DNA from: Verrucomicrobiota bacterium
Lineage (GTDB): Bacteria; Verrucomicrobiota; Verrucomicrobiia; Chthoniobacterales; UBA10450
Length of the DNA: 32,619 nt
Direction of reading: 5' to 3'
Assembly: GCA_003219195.1 (NCBI GenBank)
Contig: QHPX01000090.1
Coordinates: forward strand, 1-32,619
Part shown: positions 16,311 to 23,634 of the stretch, in pieces
Layout of the letters: the number at the start of each line of letters is the position of its first letter
Position numbering within the stretch: the first letter of the stretch is position 1
Notes under the pieces: model-generated
What the model saw: the letters and a program-made list of their open reading frames with translations, nothing else
What the model was told of the DNA's origin: nothing
Database searches by the model: none
Position numbers and translations under genes: made by a program

Positions 16311-16370
16311 ATGGCCAAAAAACGCAAAAAAGCCGCGAAGAAAAAATCAGCAAAAAGAAAGAGGCATTAA
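16311..16370 (+). CDS. 19-residue Lys/Arg-rich micro-ORF
   Basis: The frame reads MAKKRKKAAKKKSAKRKRH and stops. Fourteen of 19 residues are Lys, Arg or His. A strong Shine-Dalgarno sequence (GAAAGGGGGG, ending 8 nt before the ATG) precedes it, which is rare in this window. Two hairpins, one of them a clear terminator, follow within 90 bp. The composition resembles the tails of bacterial histone-H1-like and small ribosomal or nucleoid proteins, so binding to nucleic acid is a reasonable guess. I do not recognise a family. The alternative is a leader peptide or a small RNA whose apparent ORF is accidental. Confidence 0.5.
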   Translation: MAKKRKKAAKKKSAKRKRH

Positions 16371-16385
16371 CGCCTCATGCTTAAC

Positions 16386-16407
16386 GACCCCGAACGCTTT
16401 CGGGGTC
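16386..16407 (+). terminator. GC-rich hairpin after the micro-ORF
   Basis: GACCCCGAA and TTCGGGGTC form a perfect 9-bp stem with a 4-nt loop, 15 bp after the micro-ORF stop. No T-run follows, so it may be a structural element of the transcript rather than a terminator by itself. Confidence 0.5.
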
Positions 16408-16424
16408 ACGATCCTAACCTTAAC

Positions 16425-16459
16425 CCGGGAGGAGAATTTATTTTCCTCCCGGTTTTTTT
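16425..16459 (+). terminator. Rho-independent terminator
   Basis: CCGGGAGGA (16425-16433) pairs with TCCTCCCGG (16444-16452), and seven T follow directly. This is the clearest intrinsic terminator in the window. It ends transcription of the coa cluster and micro-ORF before the inositol phosphatase gene. Confidence 0.88.
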
Positions 16460-16567
16460 GCGCCGATTGAATTCGTACAATGTCGACGAAGGTCGCAACT
16501 GCTTATGGATTGCGGTCCTTGTTTCCGTTGTGCACTTTGTGGCCTTTGTGCGAGATAATATTTCGTG

Positions 16568-17314
16568 ATGAAGCACTATCTCGACGCGGCGGAGAAAGCT
16601 GCGCGCGCCGCCGGCGATTTGCTTCGGCAAAATTTTCAGCGGCCCCTCCGCGTCAATTCGGCCGAAGCGCACGACATCAAACTCGAAATCGATGTCCGCA
16701 CGCAGGACCTGATCACACATTCTCTCCTCGAACAATTCCCGCAGCACGCGCTTTACGGCGAAGAGGGAATCGTTGGCGACCAATCGAGCGAGCACCAATG
16801 GGTGGTCGATCCACTCGATGGCACCGTGAATTATTTCTATGGCATTCCACATTTTTGCGTTTCGATCGCGTTGCGTTTCAAGGGTGAAATCATCGTCGGT
16901 GTAATTTACGATCCCATGCGCGACGAAATGTGGAGCGGACAAAAAGGCGAAAGCCCAAGATTGAACGGCCGCCACTTTCGCGTCAGCGAGCGGGCCGATC
17001 TCGCCGAAGCCGTCATCTCCGTCGGACTTTCTAAGACAGGCGAGATGATCGATTCGAATCTTCCGTTGCTGCAAGAAATGATTCATCGCGTGCGTAAATG
17101 TCGCGTGCTCGGCAGCGCCTCGCTCGACATGGCATATGTGGCTTGCGGAAGGTTCGACGCTTACATCGAGCGCGGAATCAGTTTGTGGGACATCGCCGCC
17201 GGATGGATTTTGGTGGAGACGGCCGGCGGGACGGTTGATCTGCGGCCACGCACCGACATAAAAGACAAGTACAGCATCGTCGCCTCCAACGGTGTGATCG
17301 ATTTGAAATTGTGA
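16568..17314 (+). CDS. suhB: Inositol-1-monophosphatase family protein
   Basis: The 248-residue protein has the metal-binding motifs of the family: GEEG near residue 73, WVVDPLDGTVNYFYGIP (about 80-97) and WDIAAGWILVETAGG (about 207-222). Such enzymes remove phosphate from inositol 1-phosphate or related sugar or nucleotide phosphates in the cytoplasm, with Mg2+; the substrate is not decided by sequence. A GTG at 16565 precedes the ATG at 16568; the ATG is preferred. Its stop codon overlaps the ispF start by 4 bp. It begins a new unit after the terminator at 16425-16459. Confidence 0.9.
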   Translation: MKHYLDAAEKAARAAGDLLRQNFQRPLRVNSAEAHDIKLEIDVRTQDLITHSLLEQFPQHALYGEEGIVGDQSSEHQWVVDPLDGTVNYFYGIPHFCVSIALRFKGEIIVGVIYDPMRDEMWSGQKGESPRLNGRHFRVSERADLAEAVISVGLSKTGEMIDSNLPLLQEMIHRVRKCRVLGSASLDMAYVACGRFDAYIERGISLWDIAAGWILVETAGGTVDLRPRTDIKDKYSIVASNGVIDLKL

Positions 17315-17793
17315 GCACCATCCGTTGCGGAATTGGTTACGACGCACATCGCCTCGCCGAAGATCGACAATTGATTCTTGGCGGAGTCGCGATCGCGCAC
17401 CCGCGCGGCCTCGAAGGACATTCCGATGCCGATGTCCTCGCGCATGCGATCGCCGACGCGATGTTGGGCGCGATCTGCGCTGGCGATATCGGCCAGCATT
17501 TTCCAAATACGGACGAATCGATTCGCGGCATCAGCAGCATCGACATCTTAAAACGCGTGACCGCGCTTCTCGGCGGGAAGAAAGCGCGCGTCGTGAATGT
17601 CGATGCAACGATCATTGCGGAAGCACCGAAGATCGCGCCGCACATTTCCGCAATGCGAAAAAAAATTGCGGCCGCAATCGGCACGGCTGAATCGAGCGTG
17701 AGCATCAAGGCGACGACAAATGAAAAACTCGGCGCGCTTGGCCGCGGCGAAGGCATCGGCGCAATGGCAATTGCGACTGTGGAGCAAGGATAA
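17311..17793 (+). CDS. ispF: 2-C-methyl-D-erythritol 2,4-cyclodiphosphate synthase
   Basis: This 160-residue enzyme makes the cyclodiphosphate intermediate of the MEP isoprenoid pathway. The zinc-binding motif GYDAHRL and the GHSDADVLAHAIADAMLGA region are present, as are the DIGQHFPNTD and the C-terminal KATTNEKLGALGRGEGIGAMA motifs. It starts with GTG, overlapping the suhB stop (GTGA). The dxs gene at 25459 belongs to the same pathway but is not in the same operon. The sequence AAGATCGACA (17360-17369) encodes Glu-Asp-Arg-Gln within it. A 109-bp repeat follows the gene. Confidence 0.95.
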   Translation: MSTIRCGIGYDAHRLAEDRQLILGGVAIAHPRGLEGHSDADVLAHAIADAMLGAICAGDIGQHFPNTDESIRGISSIDILKRVTALLGGKKARVVNVDATIIAEAPKIAPHISAMRKKIAAAIGTAESSVSIKATTNEKLGALGRGEGIGAMAIATVEQG

Positions 17794-17799
17794 ATCTTT

Positions 17800-17908
17800 T
17801 GTCATGTCGAGCGAAAGTCTTGCCCGGAGCGAAGTCGAATGGGTCGAGACATCGCTTATTGTTAATCAGAAAACAGCAAGAGGTTCCTCGACTTCGCTCG
17901 GAATGACA
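17800..17908. repeat. 109-bp intergenic inverted-repeat element between ispF and cysS
   Basis: The ends are imperfect inverted repeats: TGTCATGTCGAGCGAAAGTC at the left, and on the other strand TGTCATTCCGAGCGAAGTCG at the right. A second GAGCGAAGTCGAA unit lies inside at about 17828-17840. Sequences with GTCATTCCGAGCGAAGTCGA are, from memory, a widespread dispersed repeat in soil and groundwater bacteria. It has no coding capacity and may be a non-autonomous element. Confidence 0.7.
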
Positions 17909-17917
17909 GAATAAAAA

Positions 17918-19333
17918 ATGGCGCTGCGTTTTTTTAACACTTACTCGCGCGACCTTGAACAATTCCATCCGCGCGATCCGAACGGCCGCAAGATCGACAT
18001 CTACACCTGCGGGCCGACTGTTTATAGCCGCGCGCACATCGGAAATTTTCGCGCCTACATTTTCGAGGACCTGTTGCAGCGCCACCTCGAATTGCGCGGT
18101 TACAATGTGCATCGCGTCATGAATATCACAGATGTGGACGACAAAACGATCCGCGGCGCGCGCGAAGCTAAAATTCCGCTCCAGGAATTCACCGCACCGT
18201 TCAAGCAGGCATTCTTTCAAGACATCGAAAGATTGCGGATCAAACGAGCGGACGATTTTCCGGCCGCCACCGATCAGATTTACATCGACAAGATGATTGC
18301 GATGATCAGCACGCTTATCGCGCGCGACCTTGCTTATCAAGCCGAGGACAAATCGGTCTATTTTCGCATCAACAGATTTCCAGATTACGGCAAGCTCGCC
18401 CATTTCGATCTTACGCAATTGCAATCGACCGGCCGGGTGAAGCACGACGAATACGACAAGGAACACATCGGCGACTTCGCGCTTTGGAAAGCGTGGGACG
18501 AAGAGGACGGCGACATTGGCTGGGAAAGTCCGTGGGGCCGTGGCCGGCCCGGCTGGCACATCGAGTGCAGCGCGATGGCAACCGCGTTGCTCGGCGATCA
18601 GATCGACATTCACTGCGGCGGCGTGGACAATATTTTCCCGCATCACGAAGCGGAGATTGCGCAAAGCGAAGGCTGCACCGGAAAAAAATTTGTGCGCTAC
18701 TGGCTGCATTGCGCCCATCTGCTGGTCGATGGACAGAAGATGTCGAAATCGCTCGGCAATTTTTACACGCTCGCCGACGTTCTCGAAAAAGGTTACACCG
18801 GCCGCGAGATCCGTTACGCGCTCATGCGTGTTCACTACCGCGCGCCGCTCAATTTCACCTGGGACGGAATGGAGGAAGCGCGACAGTCGTTAGGTCGCAT
18901 CGATGATTGGCTGACGCGATTGCGCGAAACTGCCGGAAACAAGATCGACGTGGCAGGGACGACGCAGCGCACCGACGCTGCCAACAACTTTGAGGAAACG
19001 CTCGACGATGACCTGAACATTTCCGCGGCGCTCGGTTTTTTGTTCGAAACAATTCGCGAGACAAATCGTGCGATGGATCGAGGCGAACTCGATCCTGCCT
19101 CGGCCAATGCGTGGCTAAATTGGTGGGAACGCGTCGATTCCGTGCTCGCGATTTCCGACGGCGAGAACGAAATTCCGGCGGAAGTTTCGAAACTGGCCAG
19201 AGAGCGCGAACAAGCAAGGCTTGCAAAAGACTGGCGAAAAAGTGATGAATTGCGCAACGAACTAAACGCCCGCGGCTGGGAAACGCGTGACACAAAGGAC
19301 GGGCAGAAAATCACGCGACGCGCCGGCGCTTAG
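17918..19333 (+). CDS. cysS: Cysteinyl-tRNA synthetase
   Basis: The 471-residue protein is a complete class I synthetase. It shows the zinc Cys in YTCGPTVYSR, the HIGH-type motif RAHIGNFRAY, the further zinc ligands in WHIECSAMA and FPHHEAEIAQSE, and KMSKS at residues 274-278. It charges tRNA-Cys in the cytoplasm. The C-terminal anticodon-binding part is typical. The ATG at 17918 follows the repeat by 9 bp, so its promoter must lie within or before the element. Three motif copies or near copies (17990, 18599, 18941) are in the gene and encode Lys-Ile-Asp or Gln-Ile-Asp. Confidence 0.96.
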   Translation: MALRFFNTYSRDLEQFHPRDPNGRKIDIYTCGPTVYSRAHIGNFRAYIFEDLLQRHLELRGYNVHRVMNITDVDDKTIRGAREAKIPLQEFTAPFKQAFFQDIERLRIKRADDFPAATDQIYIDKMIAMISTLIARDLAYQAEDKSVYFRINRFPDYGKLAHFDLTQLQSTGRVKHDEYDKEHIGDFALWKAWDEEDGDIGWESPWGRGRPGWHIECSAMATALLGDQIDIHCGGVDNIFPHHEAEIAQSEGCTGKKFVRYWLHCAHLLVDGQKMSKSLGNFYTLADVLEKGYTGREIRYALMRVHYRAPLNFTWDGMEEARQSLGRIDDWLTRLRETAGNKIDVAGTTQRTDAANNFEETLDDDLNISAALGFLFETIRETNRAMDRGELDPASANAWLNWWERVDSVLAISDGENEIPAEVSKLAREREQARLAKDWRKSDELRNELNARGWETRDTKDGQKITRRAGA

Positions 19334-19343
19334 TCCGCAAGAG

Positions 19344-20033
19344 ATGTTTGCGCCTGCTGAATTTCTTAGTCTCAAACATACGGCCCATCCGAAGCTGTTT
19401 GAGAACCAGAATTACGTTTGGGACGCGCTCAAGCAAATCGCCAGTTATCTGCAATTCCGTCTGAAGCCGGGCGTATTGGGCGAGCTCGTGGGGAAACCGT
19501 TCATCAGTAACGCGGTCTTCATCGGTCGTGGAACGATCGTCGAGCAAGGCGCGGTCGTGAAAGGGCCGGCCTGGGTCGGCGAAAACTGCGAGATCCGCAG
19601 CGGTTGTTACGTGCGCGAGAACGTCATTGTGGGCGATGGCGTGGTCATGGGAAACTCGTGCGAATTCAAAAATTGCATTCTCTTCGACGAGGCGCAGGCG
19701 CCGCATTTCAACTACGTGGGCGATTCGATCCTTGGTTATCGCGCGCATCTCGGCGCTGGGGTAATTCTCTCAAACGTCAAACTCGATCATCGTGAAATTG
19801 CCGTCGCGACTCCGGAGGGAAGCATTACGACCGGTCTCCCGAAATTTGGAGCTATCGTCGGAGACCGGACGGAAATTGGTTGCAATGCAGTGATCAATCC
19901 CGGTTCGATTTTAGGATGCGATTGCATCATTTACCCGGGAGTAAATTTCCGCGGCGTCCTGCCCCAGGCCAGCGTGGTCAAGTTACGCCAGGAACTGCAA
20001 ATCTTGGAACGGCGCGATCAAAAAGAGAGCTAG
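19344..20033 (+). CDS. Left-handed beta-helix acyltransferase/nucleotidyltransferase-like protein
   Basis: From the ATG at 19344, 10 bp after the cysS stop, the protein has 229 residues. The central part is a series of hexapeptide repeats ([LIV]-G-x4 type: VFIGRGTIVEQGAVVKGPAWVG, YVRENVIVGDGVVMGN, then AIVGDRTEIGCNAVINPGSILG) that form a left-handed beta helix. This resembles the acetyltransferase half of GlmU-like proteins and sugar-nucleotide acyltransferases, but no N-terminal nucleotidyltransferase domain is present. It probably acetylates a sugar phosphate or a nucleotide sugar; the substrate is unknown. An earlier start at 19287 would overlap cysS and adds unlikely sequence. Confidence 0.8.
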   Translation: MFAPAEFLSLKHTAHPKLFENQNYVWDALKQIASYLQFRLKPGVLGELVGKPFISNAVFIGRGTIVEQGAVVKGPAWVGENCEIRSGCYVRENVIVGDGVVMGNSCEFKNCILFDEAQAPHFNYVGDSILGYRAHLGAGVILSNVKLDHREIAVATPEGSITTGLPKFGAIVGDRTEIGCNAVINPGSILGCDCIIYPGVNFRGVLPQASVVKLRQELQILERRDQKES

Positions 20034-20061
20034 CTTTTCAAAAGCTGGTAAAAATTTCGCG

Positions 20062-20149
20062 TGGCGGATGGGCGGGGATTCGAACCCCGGGTGCCTTTCG
20101 GCACACACGCTTTCCAGGCGTGCACAATAGACCGCTCTGTCACCCATCC
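20062..20149 (-). tRNA. tRNA-Ser (anticodon GGA)
   Basis: On the minus strand an acceptor stem GGATGGG/CCCATCC, an anticodon stem CACGC/GCGTG with loop CTGGAAA (anticodon GGA, reading UCC/UCU), a variable arm (TGTGCCGAAAGGCACC) typical of tRNA-Ser, and a T arm CGGGG-TTCGAAT-CCCCG can be drawn. The 3' CCA is encoded (TGG at 20062-20064 on the plus strand), with G as discriminator base as for serine. It lies between two converging genes' ends. Confidence 0.95.
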
Positions 20150-20156
20150 GGTTTTG

Positions 20157-20218
20157 CTGTAGCGGCGGTCCATGACCGTCGCATTCTAAACCCCGGCGCT
20201 CACAGAGCGCCGCTACAG
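20157..20218. repeat. REP/BIME-like two-hairpin element
   Basis: The outer ends CTGTAGCGGCG and CGCCGCTACAG are perfect 11-bp inverted repeats. Inside are stem one (GCGGCGGTC-CAT-GACCGTCGC, one mismatch) and stem two (GGCGCTC-ACA-GAGCGCC, perfect). It fills the gap between tRNA-Ser and the 3' end of hemQ. Same plan as 1373-1436. Confidence 0.82.
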
Positions 20219-20221
20219 TTG

Positions 20222-21043
20222 TCAAAGTTGCAGCCGCTGGAACAATTCGTCGAGCCGCAGTTGGATGCCGATGAAAAATTCGCCGAAATCCGCGTACTCC
20301 GCGCTCACCCGATCGAAGCGCATTTTGTAAACGATCGCCTTGATCTGAAAAGTATCGCGCGCAAACAGCGTCACGCCCCATTCCGCGTCGTCAAGGCCGG
20401 TCGAACCGGTGATGAGTTGTTTGACTTTGCCGGCAAATTCGCGCCCAACCGCAGCATGTCCTTTCATCAACTTGCGCCGTTCTTCATAGGGCAGCGCGTA
20501 CCAGTTTCGCTGCTCGCCACGACGCTTGCTCATATTATAAAAGCAGACGACCGGCCAATCGGGCAGCGTCGGGTAAACGCGCTCCTGCCGATATTTTTTT
20601 GTTCGTTCCCGAAACGAATTCATTGCTTCGGTAAATTTCGCCGAACTTGGTTCCAGTTTTTGTTCCTTCTCCAATGTCTGCGCGTATTCTTCTTCGGTTG
20701 TGATGTATTCGCTTTCCTCGGTCAGCGAGAGATAACTGTAAACCGGGCTAAGAACATCCGGGCCGAGCGAAAGCGAAAGTTGCTTGTCGATCTTGTTGGC
20801 GGCCTGCAAGTCCGGCGTGATCAACATGAAACCGAGGTCGGCCTTCGGTGTCACGACGCTAAGCGTTAGCAACTGCGTCGAGTCCATCGCGCGGATTTCC
20901 TGGACGAGCGACACCAGATTTGTCTTCGCGGCGTTCTGTTCTTCGCGGCTGAGCAATTGCCATTGCCCATACTCAATCCGGTAGAACAAATGCAGGCAAT
21001 GCCAGCCCTCTTCTGGGACAAGCGCCGCGTTTTTGCCGGTCAT
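20222..21043 (-). CDS. hemQ: Chlorite dismutase family protein, probable coproheme decarboxylase (HemQ)
   Basis: The 273-residue protein belongs to the chlorite-dismutase-like family. The C-terminal half carries FYNMSKRRGEQRNWYALPYEER with the candidate catalytic Tyr169, then the proximal haem ligand His196 in LMKGHAAVGR, and ITGSTGLDDAEWGVTLFARD. In Gram-positive and many other bacteria such proteins decarboxylate coproheme to haem b. The chlorite-degrading Arg environment is absent, so HemQ is the likelier role. The start ATG (21043) is clear. No other haem gene is in the window. A motif copy (20785-20794) encodes Lys-Ile-Asp. Confidence 0.85.
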   Translation of the reverse strand: MTGKNAALVPEEGWHCLHLFYRIEYGQWQLLSREEQNAAKTNLVSLVQEIRAMDSTQLLTLSVVTPKADLGFMLITPDLQAANKIDKQLSLSLGPDVLSPVYSYLSLTEESEYITTEEEYAQTLEKEQKLEPSSAKFTEAMNSFRERTKKYRQERVYPTLPDWPVVCFYNMSKRRGEQRNWYALPYEERRKLMKGHAAVGREFAGKVKQLITGSTGLDDAEWGVTLFARDTFQIKAIVYKMRFDRVSAEYADFGEFFIGIQLRLDELFQRLQL

Positions 21044-21088
21044 CGCGCAAGTTTCATCCGTCGTGTCCGCTGGTCAAGCTGACGCGGG

Positions 21089-21158
21089 TTGTAGCTGCCG
21101 CTGTCCTCAGCGGCAGTTTTTGAAAGTTTCTGCCGCCAGAGACGGCGGTAGCCACAAC
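21089..21158. repeat. REP/BIME-like two-hairpin element upstream of hemQ
   Basis: Stem one is CTGCCGCTG-TCCT-CAGCGGCAG (21095-21116, perfect 9 bp); stem two is GCCGCC/GGCGGT near 21132-21149. The outer ends GTTGTAGCTGCC and, on the other strand, GTTGTGGCTACC agree in 10 of 12 positions. It lies in the spacer between hemQ and the rhomboid-like gene, directly before a TGTCGATCTT motif (21161-21170). Confidence 0.75.
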
Positions 21159-21168
21159 AATGTCGATC

Positions 21169-21954
21169 TTATAAGCGCGCGGCGCTCTCCGTTTTCGGCA
21201 AGTGTGCCACGCAATATTCCTCTCCGTCCCGCGCGACGCGGAAATCGAGGTTCGGATCGCTTAATTCGGTAGCGCCGCAAACTGCGCATTGGTGCAGCGG
21301 CTCGGTTTCGCTGCGCGCATGCGACTCGAAACGTCTCCGCCGTGTCGAGACTTCGTGGCGATGGCGCGCTTCGTAAACAATTTCCGGCCCGAAAAAGATC
21401 AGATAATTGCTCAACGCTGCCACTGTCGCCATGCGATACGAGTTCGAGTTAAAAAAAAATCCGAGCAATAAGAACGCGGCTGACACCCATGCCACCCATT
21501 TGATTTTGACCGGCAAAATAAAGAGCACATAGATAACTTGATCGGGATAGAATCGCGCGAAGGCGTAAAACAACGACGCGATCAGCATCGTGTTGGAAAA
21601 GTAACTGCCGAAGAAAAGCGCGGCGGCTGTCGTGCCAATCATCCCAACCAGGAAATAAAGAGTCAGTCGAAACGCTCCCCATGCACGCTCGAGTCCCTCG
21701 CCGACGAACCAAAGAAACCATAGGACAAAAATGATCCACAAAAAGCTGAACGTTTGCGGAATGAAAATGTAAGTGACAAGCCGCCAGATTTCGCCGTGGC
21801 GGAGGCGCTCCGGGTTGAGGTCGAGCGCAGATATAAAATCCGGATTCAAGCGCACAAGGAGGAAGACGAGCGCGCTGAATGCAACGACGATACGGATCAG
21901 TCCGGGGATTCCAAGAAATCCAAAACGGCGCTCGAGTGTATCCAACCAACGCAT
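21169..21954 (-). CDS. Rhomboid-like membrane protein without protease motif, with C-terminal zinc-ribbon-like tail
   Basis: The 261-residue protein has about six membrane segments (residues 18-36, 60-86, 92-112, 118-137, 141-165, 170-190) and the RLRHGEIWRLVTYIFIP motif (WR motif) of rhomboid and derlin proteins. The catalytic GxSG is absent: the matching helix reads FGSYFSNTMLIASLFYAFA, and no second-helix His is evident. It is therefore probably an inactive rhomboid fold. The soluble tail has CAVCGATE and EEYCVAHL, which could bind zinc. Function is unknown; recognition or chaperoning of membrane proteins would fit the fold. Its stop codon overlaps the motif copy at 21161-21170 by two bases. 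Confidence 0.75.
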   Translation of the reverse strand: MRWLDTLERRFGFLGIPGLIRIVVAFSALVFLLVRLNPDFISALDLNPERLRHGEIWRLVTYIFIPQTFSFLWIIFVLWFLWFVGEGLERAWGAFRLTLYFLVGMIGTTAAALFFGSYFSNTMLIASLFYAFARFYPDQVIYVLFILPVKIKWVAWVSAAFLLLGFFFNSNSYRMATVAALSNYLIFFGPEIVYEARHRHEVSTRRRRFESHARSETEPLHQCAVCGATELSDPNLDFRVARDGEEYCVAHLPKTESAARL

Positions 21955-22142
21955 TTCCAGACACGGTAAGAGGAGCCGCTACGATCTTCAAGCAACCGGC
22001 GCGGTTCTCTCCATCGCGCGCGCTCCGTTGAAAATCCTCGCGACGACGACCTTGCTATACGTGATTCGCGTACAGCATTGGTTGGATCCGCGTTTGATGG
22101 GCGAATGTTGCGGCCCGCCCGGGGCACTGATAGCCTCCTCGC

Positions 22143-23243
22143 GTGAGCGAGAGCGCGCAAAAACGAACCCCGCTCTACGATGAGCATGTGCGTCGCGGCG
22201 GGAAGATGATTCCGTTTGGCGGCTGGCTCATGCCCGTGCAGTACAACAGCATCGTCGAGGAACTTCGAGTGGTGCGGAACAATGTCGGCATGTTCGATAT
22301 TTCGCACATGGGGCAATTGATTGTCGACGGAAGGAGCGCGCGTGAGTGGCTGAACAAGATGTTGACAAACAACATTGACAAGCCGGACGTCGGCTCCGGC
22401 CAATACACTTTTCTGCTTAATGAACACGCTGGAATTATCGACGACTTGATCGGTTATCGAATCGGCGAAGAAAAATTTCTGCTCGTGGTGAACGCATCGC
22501 GCACGGATGAAGATTTCGCGTGGTTAGATCGACATCGTTCGCACGATGTCGATCTAAGGAATCGCAGCGCGGAATTTGGCGGCGTCGCCATTCAAGGTCC
22601 GCGCGTGGTCGATCTTTTTCACCGGCTGCTCGGCGACGATGTCGATCTTCCGGCGCGAAATCAGATTGTCGATTTTAAGTTGGAAAGAATGAGCCTCACA
22701 ATCGCGCGCACGGGTTACACCGGCGAGGATGGGGTCGAGGTTTTCTTTTCCGCAAGCGACGCGCCAAAATTTTGGAATCTCGTTCTGGAAAAAGGAGAAC
22801 GATTCGGAATCAAGCCATGCGGACTCGGCGCGCGCGACACGTTGCGATTGGAGATGTGTTATCCGCTCAACGGCTCCGATCTGTCGCCGGAGCGCAATCC
22901 GATCGAGGCAGGTCTCGGCTCTTTTGTCGATCTAACGAAGCCGGATTTCATCGGTCGCGAAGTTCTACTGCGAACGAAAAAAGATGGCCCGCGAGAAAAA
23001 CTCGTGCCGTTTCGAATGAAAGATAAAGGGCCGCCACCGCGTCCGCATTATTTGGTCTTCGACAACGGCGAACGCGTTGGTGAAGTGACCAGCGGCACGC
23101 TTTCGCCGAGCTTGAACTGGGGCGTCGGAATGGCGTATGTCTCAACGCCGCACGCGAAGATCGGATCGAAGATCGACATCGAAATTCGCGGGCAGAAATT
23201 CCCGGCGACGATCGAGAAGAAACCGCTCTACAAAAAATCATGA
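22143..23243 (+). CDS. gcvT: Aminomethyltransferase (T protein of the glycine cleavage system)
   Basis: This 366-residue protein transfers the aminomethyl-derived one-carbon unit to tetrahydrofolate. Visible are KRTPLYDEHVRRGGKMIPFGGWLMPVQY, FDISHMGQL, the ARTGYTGEDGVEVF motif, and GARDTLRLEMCYPLNG with the catalytic Asp. Length is normal. It starts with GTG at 22143 and overlaps gcvH by 4 bp. The gene is the richest motif site in the window: five exact AGATCGACA copies and one near copy, including a perfect 15-bp inverted pair at 22524-22557 that encodes residues 128-138. The region aligns in length with E. coli GcvT, so the pair has arisen by substitution, not insertion. Confidence 0.95.
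   Translation: MSESAQKRTPLYDEHVRRGGKMIPFGGWLMPVQYNSIVEELRVVRNNVGMFDISHMGQLIVDGRSAREWLNKMLTNNIDKPDVGSGQYTFLLNEHAGIIDDLIGYRIGEEKFLLVVNASRTDEDFAWLDRHRSHDVDLRNRSAEFGGVAIQGPRVVDLFHRLLGDDVDLPARNQIVDFKLERMSLTIARTGYTGEDGVEVFFSASDAPKFWNLVLEKGERFGIKPCGLGARDTLRLEMCYPLNGSDLSPERNPIEAGLGSFVDLTKPDFIGREVLLRTKKDGPREKLVPFRMKDKGPPPRPHYLVFDNGERVGEVTSGTLSPSLNWGVGMAYVSTPHAKIGSKIDIEIRGQKFPATIEKKPLYKKS
22524..22557. repeat. Perfect inverted pair of the AGATCGACA motif inside gcvT
   Basis: TTAGATCGACATCGT (22524-22538), loop TCGC, and ACGATGTCGATCTAA (22543-22557) form a perfect 15-bp stem. Each arm carries one motif copy. Paired uptake sequences with hairpin potential are well known in Haemophilus and Neisseria, though usually after genes; here the pair is within a coding region. 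Confidence 0.9.
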
Positions 23244-23617
23244 ACGTTCCCGACGATTTGCTTTACGCCGAGACGCACGAATGGATTAAACGCGAACGCG
23301 AGAATGTACGCGTCGGAATTACCGACCACGCCCAGTCCGAATTGACCGATGTCGTTTACGTCGAGCTGCCAAAGAAAGATCGACAAGCCAACGCGAAGGA
23401 AGCAATCGCGGTGGTCGAATCGGTCAAAGCCGCCAGCGACATTTACGCGCCGGTGAAAGGCACAGTGGTTGAGGCAAACAAAGCGCTCGAATCAAATCCA
23501 GCCCTCCTCAACACCGATCCATTCGGCGAAGGCTGGATCTTTGTCCTCAAGATCGACAACGCGGACGATCTCAAACAATTGAAAGACGCGGCGGCGTATC
23601 GTAAACAAATCGGTTAA
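23240..23617 (+). CDS. gcvH: Glycine cleavage system H protein
   Basis: The 125-residue lipoyl carrier begins MNVPDDLLYAETHEWIKRE and has the lipoylated lysine in VVESVKAASDIYAPV (about residue 63). It shuttles the aminomethyl group between the P, T and L proteins. Its ATG overlaps the gcvT stop. gcvP is not in the window: the next gene is unrelated, so the P protein must be encoded elsewhere. Two motif copies lie in it (23376 and 23549), encoding Lys-Asp-Arg-Gln and Lys-Ile-Asp. Confidence 0.96.
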   Translation: MNVPDDLLYAETHEWIKRERENVRVGITDHAQSELTDVVYVELPKKDRQANAKEAIAVVESVKAASDIYAPVKGTVVEANKALESNPALLNTDPFGEGWIFVLKIDNADDLKQLKDAAAYRKQIG

Positions 23618-23634
23618 GTTCAATTCAAATTGCG

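Noticed and set aside
16406-17506. Long minus-strand frame (366 codons) opposite suhB and the terminator
   Set aside because: It crosses a clear terminator and is antisense to the inositol phosphatase; its composition (Arg/His-rich) is that of a shadow frame.
17705-18835. Long minus-strand frame (376 codons) opposite ispF and cysS
   Set aside because: It is antisense to two unmistakable genes and shows no family features; GC-rich codon bias opens such shadow frames.
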